A DNA stretch of 33,550 bases from Thermoplasmata archaeon (GTDB lineage: Archaea; Thermoplasmatota; Thermoplasmata; Methanomassiliicoccales; Methanomethylophilaceae), in contig SUSZ01000028.1 in NCBI GenBank assembly GCA_015063165.1, forward strand, positions 1 through 33,550, in the 5' to 3' direction. Made by a program: the position numbers and the translations under genes. The notes beneath the pieces were generated by a model. That model saw nothing but the letters and a program-made list of their open reading frames with translations, was not told where the DNA came from and ran no database searches. Below are positions 25,127 to 33,390 of the stretch, one piece after another (position 1 is the stretch's first letter; every line of letters starts with the position of its first letter).

Positions 25127-26193
25127 GCCCATTCCTCCTTCGAATTGTACAGGATCAGTATCAGGAACAGCGGCCCTCCGATGAAGGAGGTGACCACCCC
25201 CACAGGCAGCATCGTCGGGGCGACGACCACGCGCGCCACGATGTCCGAGCAGATCAGGAGAAGGGCACCGAAGGCTCCTGCGGCAGGCACGAGGTACTTC
25301 ACATCGGATCCGATGAGTATCCTGACGATGTGAGGCGCGACGAGCCCGACGAATCCTATGACTCCGGTGAAGCTGACGATCCCTGCGGCCACCAGGGTGA
25401 CCAGGAGGATGCAGATCAGCCTCTTCCTCTCGACGTCGACCCCCATGGTCTTGGCAGTCTCGTCTCCCAGGCCCATGATGTTGAGCTGGTTGGAGACGTA
25501 CTGGAAGTAGAACATCCCGATCACGCAGAACAGCATGATGATAAGGGAATGCTCGTACGTGACGCCATCCAGATTCCCCACGCTCCAGCGGAACAGGTCG
25601 CTGAGGCCGTCGGGATCGGCGAGGAGCCTCACCATCTGGACGATGGCCGAGAACAGGTAGTTCAGCGCCACTCCCACGAGGATCATGACCAGTGGGGTGG
25701 CTCCTTTGAACCTGCTGAGGAAGAGGATCACCAGGGCGGGGATGCATGCGAACAGGAACGCGTTGGCGACCAGGCCGGCGTTCAGGAGCTCTATGCCGAA
25801 TATGATGGCGAGAGAGGCTCCCAGGCTGGCTCCGGTCGAGATGCCCATGGTGTAAGGGTCCGCGAGGGGGTTCTTCAGCATGCTCTGCATGGCGACTCCG
25901 CTAATCGCGAGCCCGAATCCGCATAGGAATCCGGCCACTATCCTGGGCAGGCGGAGGTCGATGACGATGTGCCTTATGGTGGGATCGACGGAATCTCCGT
26001 TTCCCGTGAGAACGCTCCAGACGGTTCCGTACACGTCCTCGGCCGTGATAGGGTACGAGCCGAGTGTCGCCGAGTAGATCGAGGCTATCAGCGACGCCAC
26101 GAGACAGACCACGATGAAGGCGATCTTCCTCTTGGTGTGCCTGCGGTAGGTCACTGCGACCGTGTCCGCGATGTTGTTCTCGGATTCTGTCAT
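25123..26193 (-). CDS. ABC importer permease, FecCD/BtuC family (operon 2)
   Basis: A 356-residue membrane permease with the family motifs GLAISGVAMQSMLKNPLA, GVIGFVGLVAPHIVRI and GVVTSFIGGPLF. I start at ATG 26193 (GGGA a few bases upstream); an in-frame ATG at 26238 would add 15 residues with no family match. It is the first gene of operon 2, followed with overlap by the ATPase and then the binding protein. The long AT-rich region upstream (26194-26490) must hold the promoter. Confidence 0.9.
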   Translation of the reverse strand: MTESENNIADTVAVTYRRHTKRKIAFIVVCLVASLIASIYSATLGSYPITAEDVYGTVWSVLTGNGDSVDPTIRHIVIDLRLPRIVAGFLCGFGLAISGVAMQSMLKNPLADPYTMGISTGASLGASLAIIFGIELLNAGLVANAFLFACIPALVILFLSRFKGATPLVMILVGVALNYLFSAIVQMVRLLADPDGLSDLFRWSVGNLDGVTYEHSLIIMLFCVIGMFYFQYVSNQLNIMGLGDETAKTMGVDVERKRLICILLVTLVAAGIVSFTGVIGFVGLVAPHIVRILIGSDVKYLVPAAGAFGALLLICSDIVARVVVAPTMLPVGVVTSFIGGPLFLILILYNSKEEWA

Positions 26194-26213
26194 CGTTCCC
26201 GGTAATCTTGTCT

Positions 26214-26460
26214 GCGTATTTAGTATTACGTATTTCAAAATAATATTACTGACGACATATTAATTTTTAATAATTATTAATTGGATTATATTTGGATATA
26301 ATGATTAAGATTATTGAATTTATAATAGTTTATGGTTTATTTTATAAAGAAAACAATTAGAATTAAATTTTAACAGATTATTTAATGAATAGTTGATATT
26401 CTATTCAACTATTGATTTTCAAATCAATCATAGATACATAAATATGATGAAGATTGGATG
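26214..26460. promoter_or_regulatory. AT-rich island with inverted repeats upstream of importer operon 2
   Basis: About 250 bases of strikingly AT-rich sequence in an otherwise GC-rich window, with no gene. It contains a perfect 18-base palindrome ATTGATTT-TC-AAATCAAT at 26411-26428. Overlapping it is a 9-base inverted repeat AATAGTTGA / TCAACTATT (26388-26413, 8-base spacer). An imperfect inverted repeat around 26220-26248 lies near the expected TATA box. It probably carries the operon 2 promoter and regulator sites. Its size and composition would also fit an unwinding element, but no origin gene is near. Confidence 0.5.
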
Positions 26461-26493
26461 AATAACTTGAGGAGAAATTTGTTCGATTTCTTA

Positions 26494-26521
26494 CCTCCGG
26501 ACCCACTCTCGGATCCGGAGG
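26494..26521 (-). terminator. Hairpin after guaAb
   Basis: CCTCCGGA and TCCGGAGG form an 8-base stem with a 12-base loop, 10 bases after the guaAb stop on the minus strand. No long T-tract follows, so this may be a terminator or mRNA-stabilising hairpin. Confidence 0.55.
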
Positions 26522-26530
26522 CTTTTAATA

Positions 26531-27511
26531 TCATTCCCACTCGATGGTGGCGCAGGGCTTGGGCGAGAGGTCGTACAGCACGCGGTTGACTCCCTTCACC
26601 TCGGCCAGGATCCTGTCGGTGATGACCTTCAGCAGCGAGTAGGGGATCTCCTCTATCGTCGCGGTCATGGCGTCCTTGGTGTTCACTGCGCGTATGATGA
26701 CGGGCCAGTCCCAGCTGCGGATGCCCTCGCGGACTCCGGTGGACCTGTAGTCCGGCACGACGGTGAAGTACTGCCATACCTTCCCTTCCAGTCCGGCTTT
26801 GGCGAACTCCTCGCGGAGTATGGCGTCGGATTCCCTGACGGCCTCCAGCCTGTCCCTGGTGATGGCTCCGGTGCATCTCACGCCGAGACCGGGTCCGGGG
26901 AAGGGCTGGCGGTAGACCATGCTGTCGGGCAGCCCCAGAGCCTTTCCTACGACGCGGATCTCGTCTTTGTACAGGAACTTCACGGGCTCGCACAGCTCGA
27001 ATCCGAGGTCCTCGGGAAGCCCTCCGACGTTGTGATGGGCCTTCACGCCTTTGCTCTCGATGATGTCGGGGTAGATGGTCCCCTGGGCGAGGAACTTGAC
27101 CCCCTCGAGCTTCCTGGCCTCCTCCTCGAAGACGCGGATGAACTCTGCGCCGATGATCTTCCTCTTCTGCTCGGGGTCTGATACGTCTACGAGCTTGTCC
27201 AGGAAGCGGTCCACGGCGTCCACGTACACCAGATTGGCGTTCATCTGGTCGCGGAACACGGCCACGACCTGCTCGGGCTCTCCCTTCCTCAAGAGGCCGT
27301 GGTTGACGTGGATGCAGGTGAGCTGCTTCCCTACGGCCTTGATGAGCAGAGCGGCGACGACGGAGGAGTCCACCCCTCCGGAGAGGGCTAGGATGACCTT
27401 TCCGTCCCCTATCTGCTTCTTGAGTTCTGCCACGGTGTCTTCGATGAACCTCTCGGCCATCGGCTGGCTCGTGATGCGGGCCATGGATTCGGGACGTTTG
27501 TTGCTGTCCAT
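26531..27511 (-). CDS. guaAb: GMP synthase PP-loop (ATP pyrophosphatase) subunit B
   Basis: Makes GMP from XMP, ATP and ammonia in purine synthesis; ammonia comes from a separate glutaminase subunit (GuaAa), which is not in this window. The 326-residue protein has the PP-loop LSGGVDSSVVAALL near residues 43-56, then GVKAHHNVGGLPEDL and the C-terminal dimerisation domain with RQPFPGPGLGVRC and the terminal ATIEWE, all standard. AAGGAGA 6 bases before ATG 27511 sets the start, and a TATA-like TTTTAAAA at about 27567-27574 is the promoter. Split GuaA subunits are typical of archaea. Confidence 0.96.
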   Translation of the reverse strand: MDSNKRPESMARITSQPMAERFIEDTVAELKKQIGDGKVILALSGGVDSSVVAALLIKAVGKQLTCIHVNHGLLRKGEPEQVVAVFRDQMNANLVYVDAVDRFLDKLVDVSDPEQKRKIIGAEFIRVFEEEARKLEGVKFLAQGTIYPDIIESKGVKAHHNVGGLPEDLGFELCEPVKFLYKDEIRVVGKALGLPDSMVYRQPFPGPGLGVRCTGAITRDRLEAVRESDAILREEFAKAGLEGKVWQYFTVVPDYRSTGVREGIRSWDWPVIIRAVNTKDAMTATIEEIPYSLLKVITDRILAEVKGVNRVLYDLSPKPCATIEWE

Positions 27512-27580
27512 CTCTATTCTCCTTGGATGCCCATGGGGGCTATGCACGGTGCATCGTGCTTTCTGTTTTTAAAATATCGA

Positions 27581-27598
27581 GAGGGGAAGGGTCCCCTC
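27581..27598 (-). terminator. Terminator after LRR protein 1
   Basis: GAGGGGA-x4-TCCCCTC stem just past the stop codon on the minus strand, followed by GATATTTTAAAA, which is also the guaAb promoter region. Confidence 0.6.
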
Positions 27599-27606
27599 CC
27601 ATGGTT

Positions 27607-29016
27607 TCATCTCTTCTCGATCTCGGTCTCCTGGGGGAAAGCCGACATCGGGATGTCCAGACCCTTGGGCACGGAGGCTTTCCTGAGCGATTTGCACTCT
27701 CCGAAAGCCCAGGTTCCCAGCGATTTCACGCTGTCGGGCAGTACGACTGAATCGAGCTCCAGGCATCCCATGAAGGCGTACTTGCCGATGCTCCCGACGT
27801 TCTTCCCGAAGGTGACGGATGTCAGGGAGATGCATCCCTTGAACGCCTCGTTCATCACGTCCTTGACGGAATCGCCCATCCTGACCGTGGAGATCCTCTC
27901 GCACTCTTGGAACGCGCCGCTGGCGATGGTCTCGACGGAAGCGGGTATGTCCAGGTCCCCTTCGAAGCTTCCGGGGGCCCTGACCAGGGCCTTCATGTCC
28001 TTCTTGTAGAGTATCCCGCCTAGGGAGGCGAACACATGGTTGTCCGCATCCACGCAGATCGAGCGCAGCGAGGAGCATCCTCTGAAAGCGTACTCGGCGA
28101 CCTCCGTCACGGAAGCGGGCAGATCGATGCCCTCGAGGGAGGAGCATCCGCTGAACGCCGACTTCCCGATCCTCTTGACATTCGGGCCGATCGCCACCTT
28201 CGTAATCTTGGAGCATCCGTGGAACGCCGAGTCGCGGATGAATACCAGCTCCTCTGGGAGCTCCACCTCGCCCTCCAGAGCTCCGGGGGCGTGTATGAGG
28301 GACCTCCTGTCCTTCGTGTACAGGATGCCGAATTCGTCCGTCCAGAAGCTCTCGCTGCCCTCCGCCACGTCGAACCTGCGCAGGGAGCCGCATTTCCTGA
28401 ACGCTCCGTCGCCTATCGTCTCCAGCGAGGCGGGGATAGAGACGCTCTCCAGCTTGGAGCATCCTTCGAAGGCTCCAGCATCCACGGAGACGTATCCCTC
28501 GGGTATCACTATAGTCTTCACATCCGTGTTCCTGAACGTGTTCTCCTCGATCTCCTTGACATTGTAGACTATGTCGGTGAAGCGGATCCTTCTGGGGACG
28601 ATCACGTCACCTCCTTCGCCCGTGTATCTCACGAGTTCGAAGAGATTGGCCTGCTCTTTGGAGGGCTTGAACAGAAGGCCTCCGATGCCGAGGTAGGTGT
28701 TGTTCCCGATGTTGTTGACGTTGATGATGGAGCCGTCGGAGCAGTCCAGCTTCAGCTCGGCTCTTATCTCGTTCACGAATCCTGCAACCTTGTCCTTGCC
28801 GATGGACAGCTCCTCGGATATCTTCGTCACGGCCTTGTTCGATTCGGACAGGCTGTCGGCAGTTATCGCTCTCTTGAGCTCATCCAGGGCGGCGCTGGCG
28901 ATATAGCGCACCATTCCGACGTCCTTGCTGCCCAGTCCGGCGGCGGCAGCCACGTCCGGAAGCTGGGAGAAGTCCGAGCCGGACGTTATGTAACCAGCTA
29001 CAAGTTTCGCATCCAT
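27607..29016 (-). CDS. BspA-type leucine-rich-repeat protein 1
   Basis: A 469-residue protein. The first 110 or so residues are a helical, non-repeat domain without a signal peptide. From about residue 140 on come BspA/LRR_5 repeats of about 23 residues (AF-x-GCSSL-x-x-I-x-IP-x-S-V-x-x-IG), interrupted twice by the family's GILY-x-KD-x-x-x-L-x-x-APG insert (near 239 and 330). In bacteria these proteins are often secreted adhesins; here no export signal is seen, so an intracellular binding role is as likely. It stands next to a second LRR gene on the same strand with 37 bases between them. Confidence 0.88.
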   Translation of the reverse strand: MDAKLVAGYITSGSDFSQLPDVAAAAGLGSKDVGMVRYIASAALDELKRAITADSLSESNKAVTKISEELSIGKDKVAGFVNEIRAELKLDCSDGSIINVNNIGNNTYLGIGGLLFKPSKEQANLFELVRYTGEGGDVIVPRRIRFTDIVYNVKEIEENTFRNTDVKTIVIPEGYVSVDAGAFEGCSKLESVSIPASLETIGDGAFRKCGSLRRFDVAEGSESFWTDEFGILYTKDRRSLIHAPGALEGEVELPEELVFIRDSAFHGCSKITKVAIGPNVKRIGKSAFSGCSSLEGIDLPASVTEVAEYAFRGCSSLRSICVDADNHVFASLGGILYKKDMKALVRAPGSFEGDLDIPASVETIASGAFQECERISTVRMGDSVKDVMNEAFKGCISLTSVTFGKNVGSIGKYAFMGCLELDSVVLPDSVKSLGTWAFGECKSLRKASVPKGLDIPMSAFPQETEIEKR

Positions 29017-29053
29017 GATGACCCTATCGGGGTCGCTATTAAGGATTTTTCCT

Positions 29054-30220
29054 TTATTCCATCACGATGTCGCTGTTGACCGGGAACGCCTGCTCCCCTA
29101 TCCTGGCGCTGATCGGCAGAGACACCGAGTTCAGGCGCGAGCATCCGTAGAAGGCCTTGTCGCCTATGGTCTCGACGCTGTCTGGGATGGTGACGGAAAT
29201 GATCCCGCTGCAGTTCATGAAGGCGCAGTTCCCGATGCGGGTGACGCCTCCGCTGAAGTTTATCGACCTCACCTTGGAGCATCCTTCGAAGGCGGAGTCG
29301 CCTATTACGTTGGTGCTCACAGGGATTGAGATGGAAACGAGCCCGCTGCACCCTTCGAACGCGTTGGAGCGGATGGTCCTGACGGTGTTGGGGACGTCCA
29401 GGACGCCTGCTATGCTGTTGGGGGCCCTGATGACCTCCGTGACCTTGGAATCGTACAGGATCCCCTGCAGGTCGGAGCGGTAGCGCTTGTTGCGGGGATC
29501 CACGTACAGGAGGGCCAGCTTCCTGCAACCGGAGAACACCTTGTCGCCGATCATCCTGACGCTGGCAGGTATCCTCACCGACGTGAGCTCCGTGCATCCT
29601 GAAAAGGCGCCGTCGGAGATCTCCTCCACTCCCGGAGGTATGTCGGCGGTCCCCTCGATGCCGTACGGCACCCTTATCAGCGTCTTCATCTCGCCGTCGT
29701 ACATCGAGCCGTAGGTATCGGAAGTGAAGTTCCCTTTCCCTTTTTCTATGACGAACGTCCTCAGCGAGCTGCACCCTTCGAATGAGCTCTTCCCGATGGT
29801 CTCGGGGCTGTCCTTCATGACGATCCTCGTGATCCCTTTGCAGCCTGCGAACGCCCTTCCGCGGATGTTCTTGATGCCTCTGGGAACGTAAATCTCGGTG
29901 AGCCCGACGCATCCTGAGAAAGCGGATTCGCCGATCGATTCGATGGAATCCGGCAGGGTTATGGAGGTCATCTCGGAGAGCCCGGCGAACGCGTTCTCCC
30001 CGATCTCCGTGACAGAGTAAGGGACTTTGGATACTGTGACGGCCTCGGGGATGGTGACGGAAGGCTTCGTGCCGAAGTGCTTCACCACCCTTACGGTCTC
30101 CGTGCCCTCGATGCGCTGGAAGACGGTCTTACCTATCTCCGCGGCATCGCTGACAGGGTCGTCGAACCCATCGACCTTGATCTCCTCGAACTTCTTCGCC
30201 GACGGCCTGTCGAAAAGCAT
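29054..30220 (-). CDS. BspA-type leucine-rich-repeat protein 2
   Basis: A 388-residue protein with LRR_5 repeats across most of its length (AF-x-GC-x-x-L-x-SI-x-IP) and two GILY/GSMY inserts (near residues 170 and 260). There is no signal peptide or membrane helix. GGAGG lies 9 bases before ATG 30220 (GTG 30223 is an alternative), and a textbook TATA box on the minus strand at 30269-30277 drives it. LRR 1 follows after 37 bases and probably shares the transcript. The N-terminal 45 residues are unlike those of LRR 1, so the pair share repeats but not the cap. Confidence 0.88.
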   Translation of the reverse strand: MLFDRPSAKKFEEIKVDGFDDPVSDAAEIGKTVFQRIEGTETVRVVKHFGTKPSVTIPEAVTVSKVPYSVTEIGENAFAGLSEMTSITLPDSIESIGESAFSGCVGLTEIYVPRGIKNIRGRAFAGCKGITRIVMKDSPETIGKSSFEGCSSLRTFVIEKGKGNFTSDTYGSMYDGEMKTLIRVPYGIEGTADIPPGVEEISDGAFSGCTELTSVRIPASVRMIGDKVFSGCRKLALLYVDPRNKRYRSDLQGILYDSKVTEVIRAPNSIAGVLDVPNTVRTIRSNAFEGCSGLVSISIPVSTNVIGDSAFEGCSKVRSINFSGGVTRIGNCAFMNCSGIISVTIPDSVETIGDKAFYGCSRLNSVSLPISARIGEQAFPVNSDIVME

Positions 30221-30268
30221 CACGGACCGCCTCCTGCCTGATTTTCCACGAGGAGTGTATTGCAGATG

Positions 30269-30305
30269 TATTTTATAGTTTGATGGGAGACGGGAGGGCC
30301 CCGTC
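30269..30305 (-). promoter_or_regulatory. MFS terminator hairpin and LRR 2 TATA box
   Basis: On the minus strand GACGGG-x5-CCCGTC (30289-30305) ends the MFS gene, followed within 12 bases by CTATAAAATA (about 30269-30278), the TATA box of LRR 2. Confidence 0.65.
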
Positions 30306-30313
30306 CCCCTGTA

Positions 30314-31651
30314 TCATTCTGAAATGTCGGCGAGCTCTGCGCCCTTGGTCTCCTTCCCGATGAACGCCACCGTGAGCGCCACGACGACGAAGACGGCGGT
30401 GAGGATCGCGAACACTATGGCGAATCCCTCGTCCTTGTCGAACATGCCGTAGATGATCGGCACGACCCAGGGCGCTATGACGGCTCCGACGCGTCCGAAG
30501 GCGGAAGCCCATCCGGAGCCGGAGGCGCGGATGTCGGTGGGGTACACTTCGGGGGTGTAGGAGTAGACGCATCCCCAGGCTCCGAGGGCGAAGAAGTACA
30601 GCAGGCATCCGGTGGCCAGAACCTCCGTCTCCGAGGAGGCGTGCCCGAACAGCCAGGAGGCCAGAGCGGTCCCGAGGAAGTAGACGATCATGGTGGGCTT
30701 GCGTCCGATCCTCTCGATCAGATACGCCGCGCTGAAGTATCCGGGGAGCTGAGCCAGGCACATGATGAGCGTGAACTCGAAGCTCTTGACCATGTCGAAT
30801 CCTCTGTCCATGAGCAGCGAGGGGGTCCAGAGGACGAAACCGTAGTATCCGAAGTTGATCCCGAACCAGATGACCCAGAGGACGACGGTGCTCCTGACGT
30901 TCCTGCGGGACCAGAGCTTCTTGAAGGAATCGACCCAGCCGGCCTTCACGACGTTGTCCTCCTCGGGTCCGTCGTCTATAGATTCTACTCCGGCTTGCCT
31001 CTCCATCTCGGAGACGATGGCGTTGGCCTGGTCGTGCTTCCCTGCGATCTCCAGGTATCTGGGGGACTCGGGGACCATCTGTCTGAGCACAGCGGCGAAC
31101 AGCGCGGGGACGGCTCCCACGAAGAACGCCGCGCGCCATCCGAATTCGGGGATGACAAGGTATGCCACCAGCGATGCGGCGATCCATCCCCATGCCCAGA
31201 AGCTCTCCAGCAGGACGACGTTCCTTCCGCGGTAGCGTGCGGGGGACATCTCGGTGACCATGGCGGAAGCGACGGGGAGCTCCCCTCCGAGCCCGAACCC
31301 GGTGATGAAGCGGAACACGATGAGCATCCAGTACTCGGTGCTGAGCCCGCTCAGGAAGCTTCCGAGGGAGTACAGGAGAAGGGTGACCACTATGACCTTG
31401 CGCCTCCCCCATCTGTCCGCGATGTTCCCGGAGAGGGCGGCCCCTATGATCATCCCGATGATTCCGGAGCTGGTCAGCCAGCTCTTGTCGTAAAGGGAGA
31501 GTTGCCAGTCCGTACCTATGGCCGCGATGACTCCGCTGACCATGCCCTGGTCCATCGCATCGAACATCCATCCGATCCCGATGATCAGCAGCACGGTCCA
31601 GGTCATCTTCGTCATAGGCAACGATTCAATGCGCTGCGAAATGCTTGCCAT
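30314..31651 (-). CDS. MFS transporter, metabolite:proton symporter type
   Basis: A 445-residue, 12-helix major facilitator. The loop 2-3 motif is GNIADRWGRRK (about residues 74-84), ESPRYLE follows helix 6, and PEVYPTDIRASGSGWASAFG lies in the second half, the pattern of the AAHS/NiaP-like group that carries aromatic acids, nicotinate and similar compounds. The exact substrate is unknown. A TATA box (minus strand, about 31680-31687) gives a very short leader before ATG 31651. It stands alone as a transcription unit. Confidence 0.9.
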   Translation of the reverse strand: MASISQRIESLPMTKMTWTVLLIIGIGWMFDAMDQGMVSGVIAAIGTDWQLSLYDKSWLTSSGIIGMIIGAALSGNIADRWGRRKVIVVTLLLYSLGSFLSGLSTEYWMLIVFRFITGFGLGGELPVASAMVTEMSPARYRGRNVVLLESFWAWGWIAASLVAYLVIPEFGWRAAFFVGAVPALFAAVLRQMVPESPRYLEIAGKHDQANAIVSEMERQAGVESIDDGPEEDNVVKAGWVDSFKKLWSRRNVRSTVVLWVIWFGINFGYYGFVLWTPSLLMDRGFDMVKSFEFTLIMCLAQLPGYFSAAYLIERIGRKPTMIVYFLGTALASWLFGHASSETEVLATGCLLYFFALGAWGCVYSYTPEVYPTDIRASGSGWASAFGRVGAVIAPWVVPIIYGMFDKDEGFAIVFAILTAVFVVVALTVAFIGKETKGAELADISE

Positions 31652-31758
31652 GAGACCGGAAAGGGGACTGCAGATTCTAGTTTATAAGTTAATCTAAAGA
31701 GAATAAGATGGCATTTAAAAAGAAGCGGGGACGGCCGGAGCCGAACCCCTTTGTAGAA

Positions 31759-32133
31759 TCACTCGAGCTCTTCGACGATCTCGGAATCGGGCGCGTTCCT
31801 GCGGATGGAGTCGATTCCGTTCTTCGCGTTCTCTTTGGTGGTGTATCCCTGTCCGGAGAGGATGGGCTCGCCGTTGGAAGCGCAGAGCCTGAACCTGTAC
31901 TCGTCTCCCTTGTCCTTGTAGAGCTCCCACTTGGGGTTCTTCTTGGACTCGGGCTCGGCGAGGGTCTGGTCCTCGATCTCTGCATTGACGTTCTTCCTGA
32001 CGGACTCGATTCCGTTCTTGGCGCTCGCCTTGGATGCATAGACCTGCGAAGTGCAGATTACCTGCCCGTTAGTGGCGAGGAGGTTGAACATAAATCCGTC
32101 ATTCTTCGTTTTCTTGAGAATAAATTTTCCCAT
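31759..32133 (-). CDS. DUF1508 (YegP-like) tandem-repeat protein, copy 2
   Basis: A 124-residue paralogue of the protein at 21679-22053, with the same length and the same two units (LLATNGQVICTSQVY...NGIESVRKN and LCASNGEPILSGQGY...NGIDSIRRN). The linker between units differs most (AEPESKKNPKWE against VEGYEKVKYPKWE). A TATA box TTTTATATT (minus strand, about 32153-32161) lies about 25 bases before ATG 32133, so the message is nearly leaderless. A GGGG...CCCC hairpin with CTTCTTTTTAAA follows the gene (about 31705-31748) and is a likely terminator. Confidence 0.9.
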   Translation of the reverse strand: MGKFILKKTKNDGFMFNLLATNGQVICTSQVYASKASAKNGIESVRKNVNAEIEDQTLAEPESKKNPKWELYKDKGDEYRFRLCASNGEPILSGQGYTTKENAKNGIDSIRRNAPDSEIVEELE

Positions 32134-32224
32134 GGTATGTAAATCACTTTGTTCAATATAAAAGCAACCTCAAAAAAAGCTAATATTTGGACTTAAAAGC
32201 GCATGAGCCGGCTATCGGACGGAT

Positions 32225-32782
32225 TCAGTCCCTGTGCTCTCCAGTCCATCTTCTGTATATATCGTGGACGATTCCGGCTTGGTCCATGCATCTCCCGACG
32301 ACTATGTCGACAATCTCCTCAACAGTCTTGGGACGGGGGTAGAACCCGGGGTTGGCGTCCATGATCACGACCCCAAGCCTGGCCAGCTTCAGCTCGTTCT
32401 CGAGCATTATGGCGCTCTTCGGGGATTCGCGGACTAGCAGGATGAGCCTGCGTCCTTCCTTGATGCATACCGATGCCGCCCTGGTGATCAGCGTGTCGGC
32501 GATCCCGTTGGCTATCTTCGCGACAGTGGACTCGCTGCAGGGGGCTATGAACATGGCATCGAACCTGAAGCTCCCGGAAGCTATGGGCGAGAACAGGTCT
32601 TCGTCCTCGTACGAGGCGTCGGCCATCGCGCGGAGGTCGTCCACGGTCCTGTCGGTCTCCGCAGGGAGTATCGCCTTCGCTGTCTCGGAAACGACCAGAT
32701 GCTTCTCCCCCGGGAGAACCTCCATGAGACGGACCGCGTAGGCTGCTCCGGATGCTCCGCTGACGGCTACGATGCTCTTCAC
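32225..32782 (-). CDS. ubiX: UbiX-like flavin prenyltransferase
   Basis: Makes prenylated FMN, the cofactor of UbiD-type decarboxylases. The 185-residue protein has the flavin-binding AVSGASGAAYAV at the N-terminus, SETAK near residue 36, APCSESTVAKIANGIADTLI in the middle and the conserved end ANPGFYPRPKTVEEIVDIVVGR. The only start that fits the family is GTG at 32782; a TATA-like CATTATAC lies about 27 bases upstream, so the mRNA is likely leaderless. No ubiD gene is in the window. Confidence 0.93.
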   Translation of the reverse strand: MKSIVAVSGASGAAYAVRLMEVLPGEKHLVVSETAKAILPAETDRTVDDLRAMADASYEDEDLFSPIASGSFRFDAMFIAPCSESTVAKIANGIADTLITRAASVCIKEGRRLILLVRESPKSAIMLENELKLARLGVVIMDANPGFYPRPKTVEEIVDIVVGRCMDQAGIVHDIYRRWTGEHRD

Positions 32783-32838
32783 ATTGATGGGAATACGGCA
32801 TCGGTATAATGCTATTGCGAAAAAAGAAAGGAGTTTGG

Positions 32839-32856
32839 AGGGCCCGGAAGCCCTCA
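32839..32856 (-). terminator. Terminator of the zinc-ribbon membrane protein gene
   Basis: GAGGGC-TTCCGG-GCCCTC stem overlapping the stop codon on the minus strand, followed by CTCCTTTCTTTTTT. Confidence 0.7.
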
Positions 32857-33390
32857 GGAGAACAGGGCCTGGCCCTGCTTGATCCTGTACGCCATGTACA
32901 GGCCGACCACGAAGGTGACTATCCCGAACAGCAGTCCGAAGGCGAACGACGTGGCGGCCGCGGCGATGCACAGCACGAGGGCGGCGGTGTAGTTCGTCCT
33001 CTTTTTGACGAGGAAGCTGCTGACCAGGGCGCACGCGGCGCTGACGATTATCACGGCGCATTCTATCATCGCGGAAGTGACGTAGTCGTCGGTGATCACC
33101 ACGCCCATGTCTTTCAACGCCTGCTGCATGGCAGGGTCGTTGAGCATGCTCACTCCGACGAGTCCGAGGACGCCGAAGGCCAGCGCGGCGATGCCGTACA
33201 GCATGATCAGCAGGCGCGTGGTGTCCAGGCTGCTGGATTCAGGGGAGCTGTATCCGCTTGATCTTCCGGCGTACGGATTCGGAGTCCCATCCACGTTGGC
33301 TCCGCAGCTGGGGCAGAACTTCTCGTCCCTCCCCATCTCGGTTCCGCATTGAGTGCAGAACACTTTGTCTCCATCCATGTTCCTTTTCAT
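32854..33390 (-). CDS. Zinc-ribbon membrane protein
   Basis: A 178-residue protein with an N-terminal zinc ribbon (CTQCG at about 12-16 and CPSCG at 26-30), a Ser/Pro/Gly-rich linker, and three to four membrane helices (about 58-82, 105-127, 135-170). Proteins of this layout are common in archaea and bacteria and have no settled function. ATG 33390 and ATG 33378 are both possible; a TATA-like CATAAATAC about 28 bases before 33378 favours the shorter, leaderless form. Nothing recognisable follows to the window end (33391-33550). Confidence 0.8.
   Translation of the reverse strand: MKRNMDGDKVFCTQCGTEMGRDEKFCPSCGANVDGTPNPYAGRSSGYSSPESSSLDTTRLLIMLYGIAALAFGVLGLVGVSMLNDPAMQQALKDMGVVITDDYVTSAMIECAVIIVSAACALVSSFLVKKRTNYTAALVLCIAAAATSFAFGLLFGIVTFVVGLYMAYRIKQGQALFS

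Noticed and set aside
24350-25747. 465-residue ATPase with an N-terminal extension
   Set aside because: The extension overlaps the permease gene and has no pattern; a ribosome site 7 bases before TTG 25126 marks the real start.
28036-29079. 347-codon plus-strand frame across LRR gene 1
   Set aside because: Antisense shadow of the repeat region; no start signal or family match.
30641-31687. 348-codon plus-strand frame across the MFS gene
   Set aside because: Antisense of a clear 12-helix transporter with its own TATA box.
31708-31758. Small plus-strand gene starting MAFKKKRGRP (AT-hook-like)
   Set aside because: The frame runs on antisense to the DUF1508 gene; the lysine-rich start comes from the terminator T-tract of that gene read backwards.
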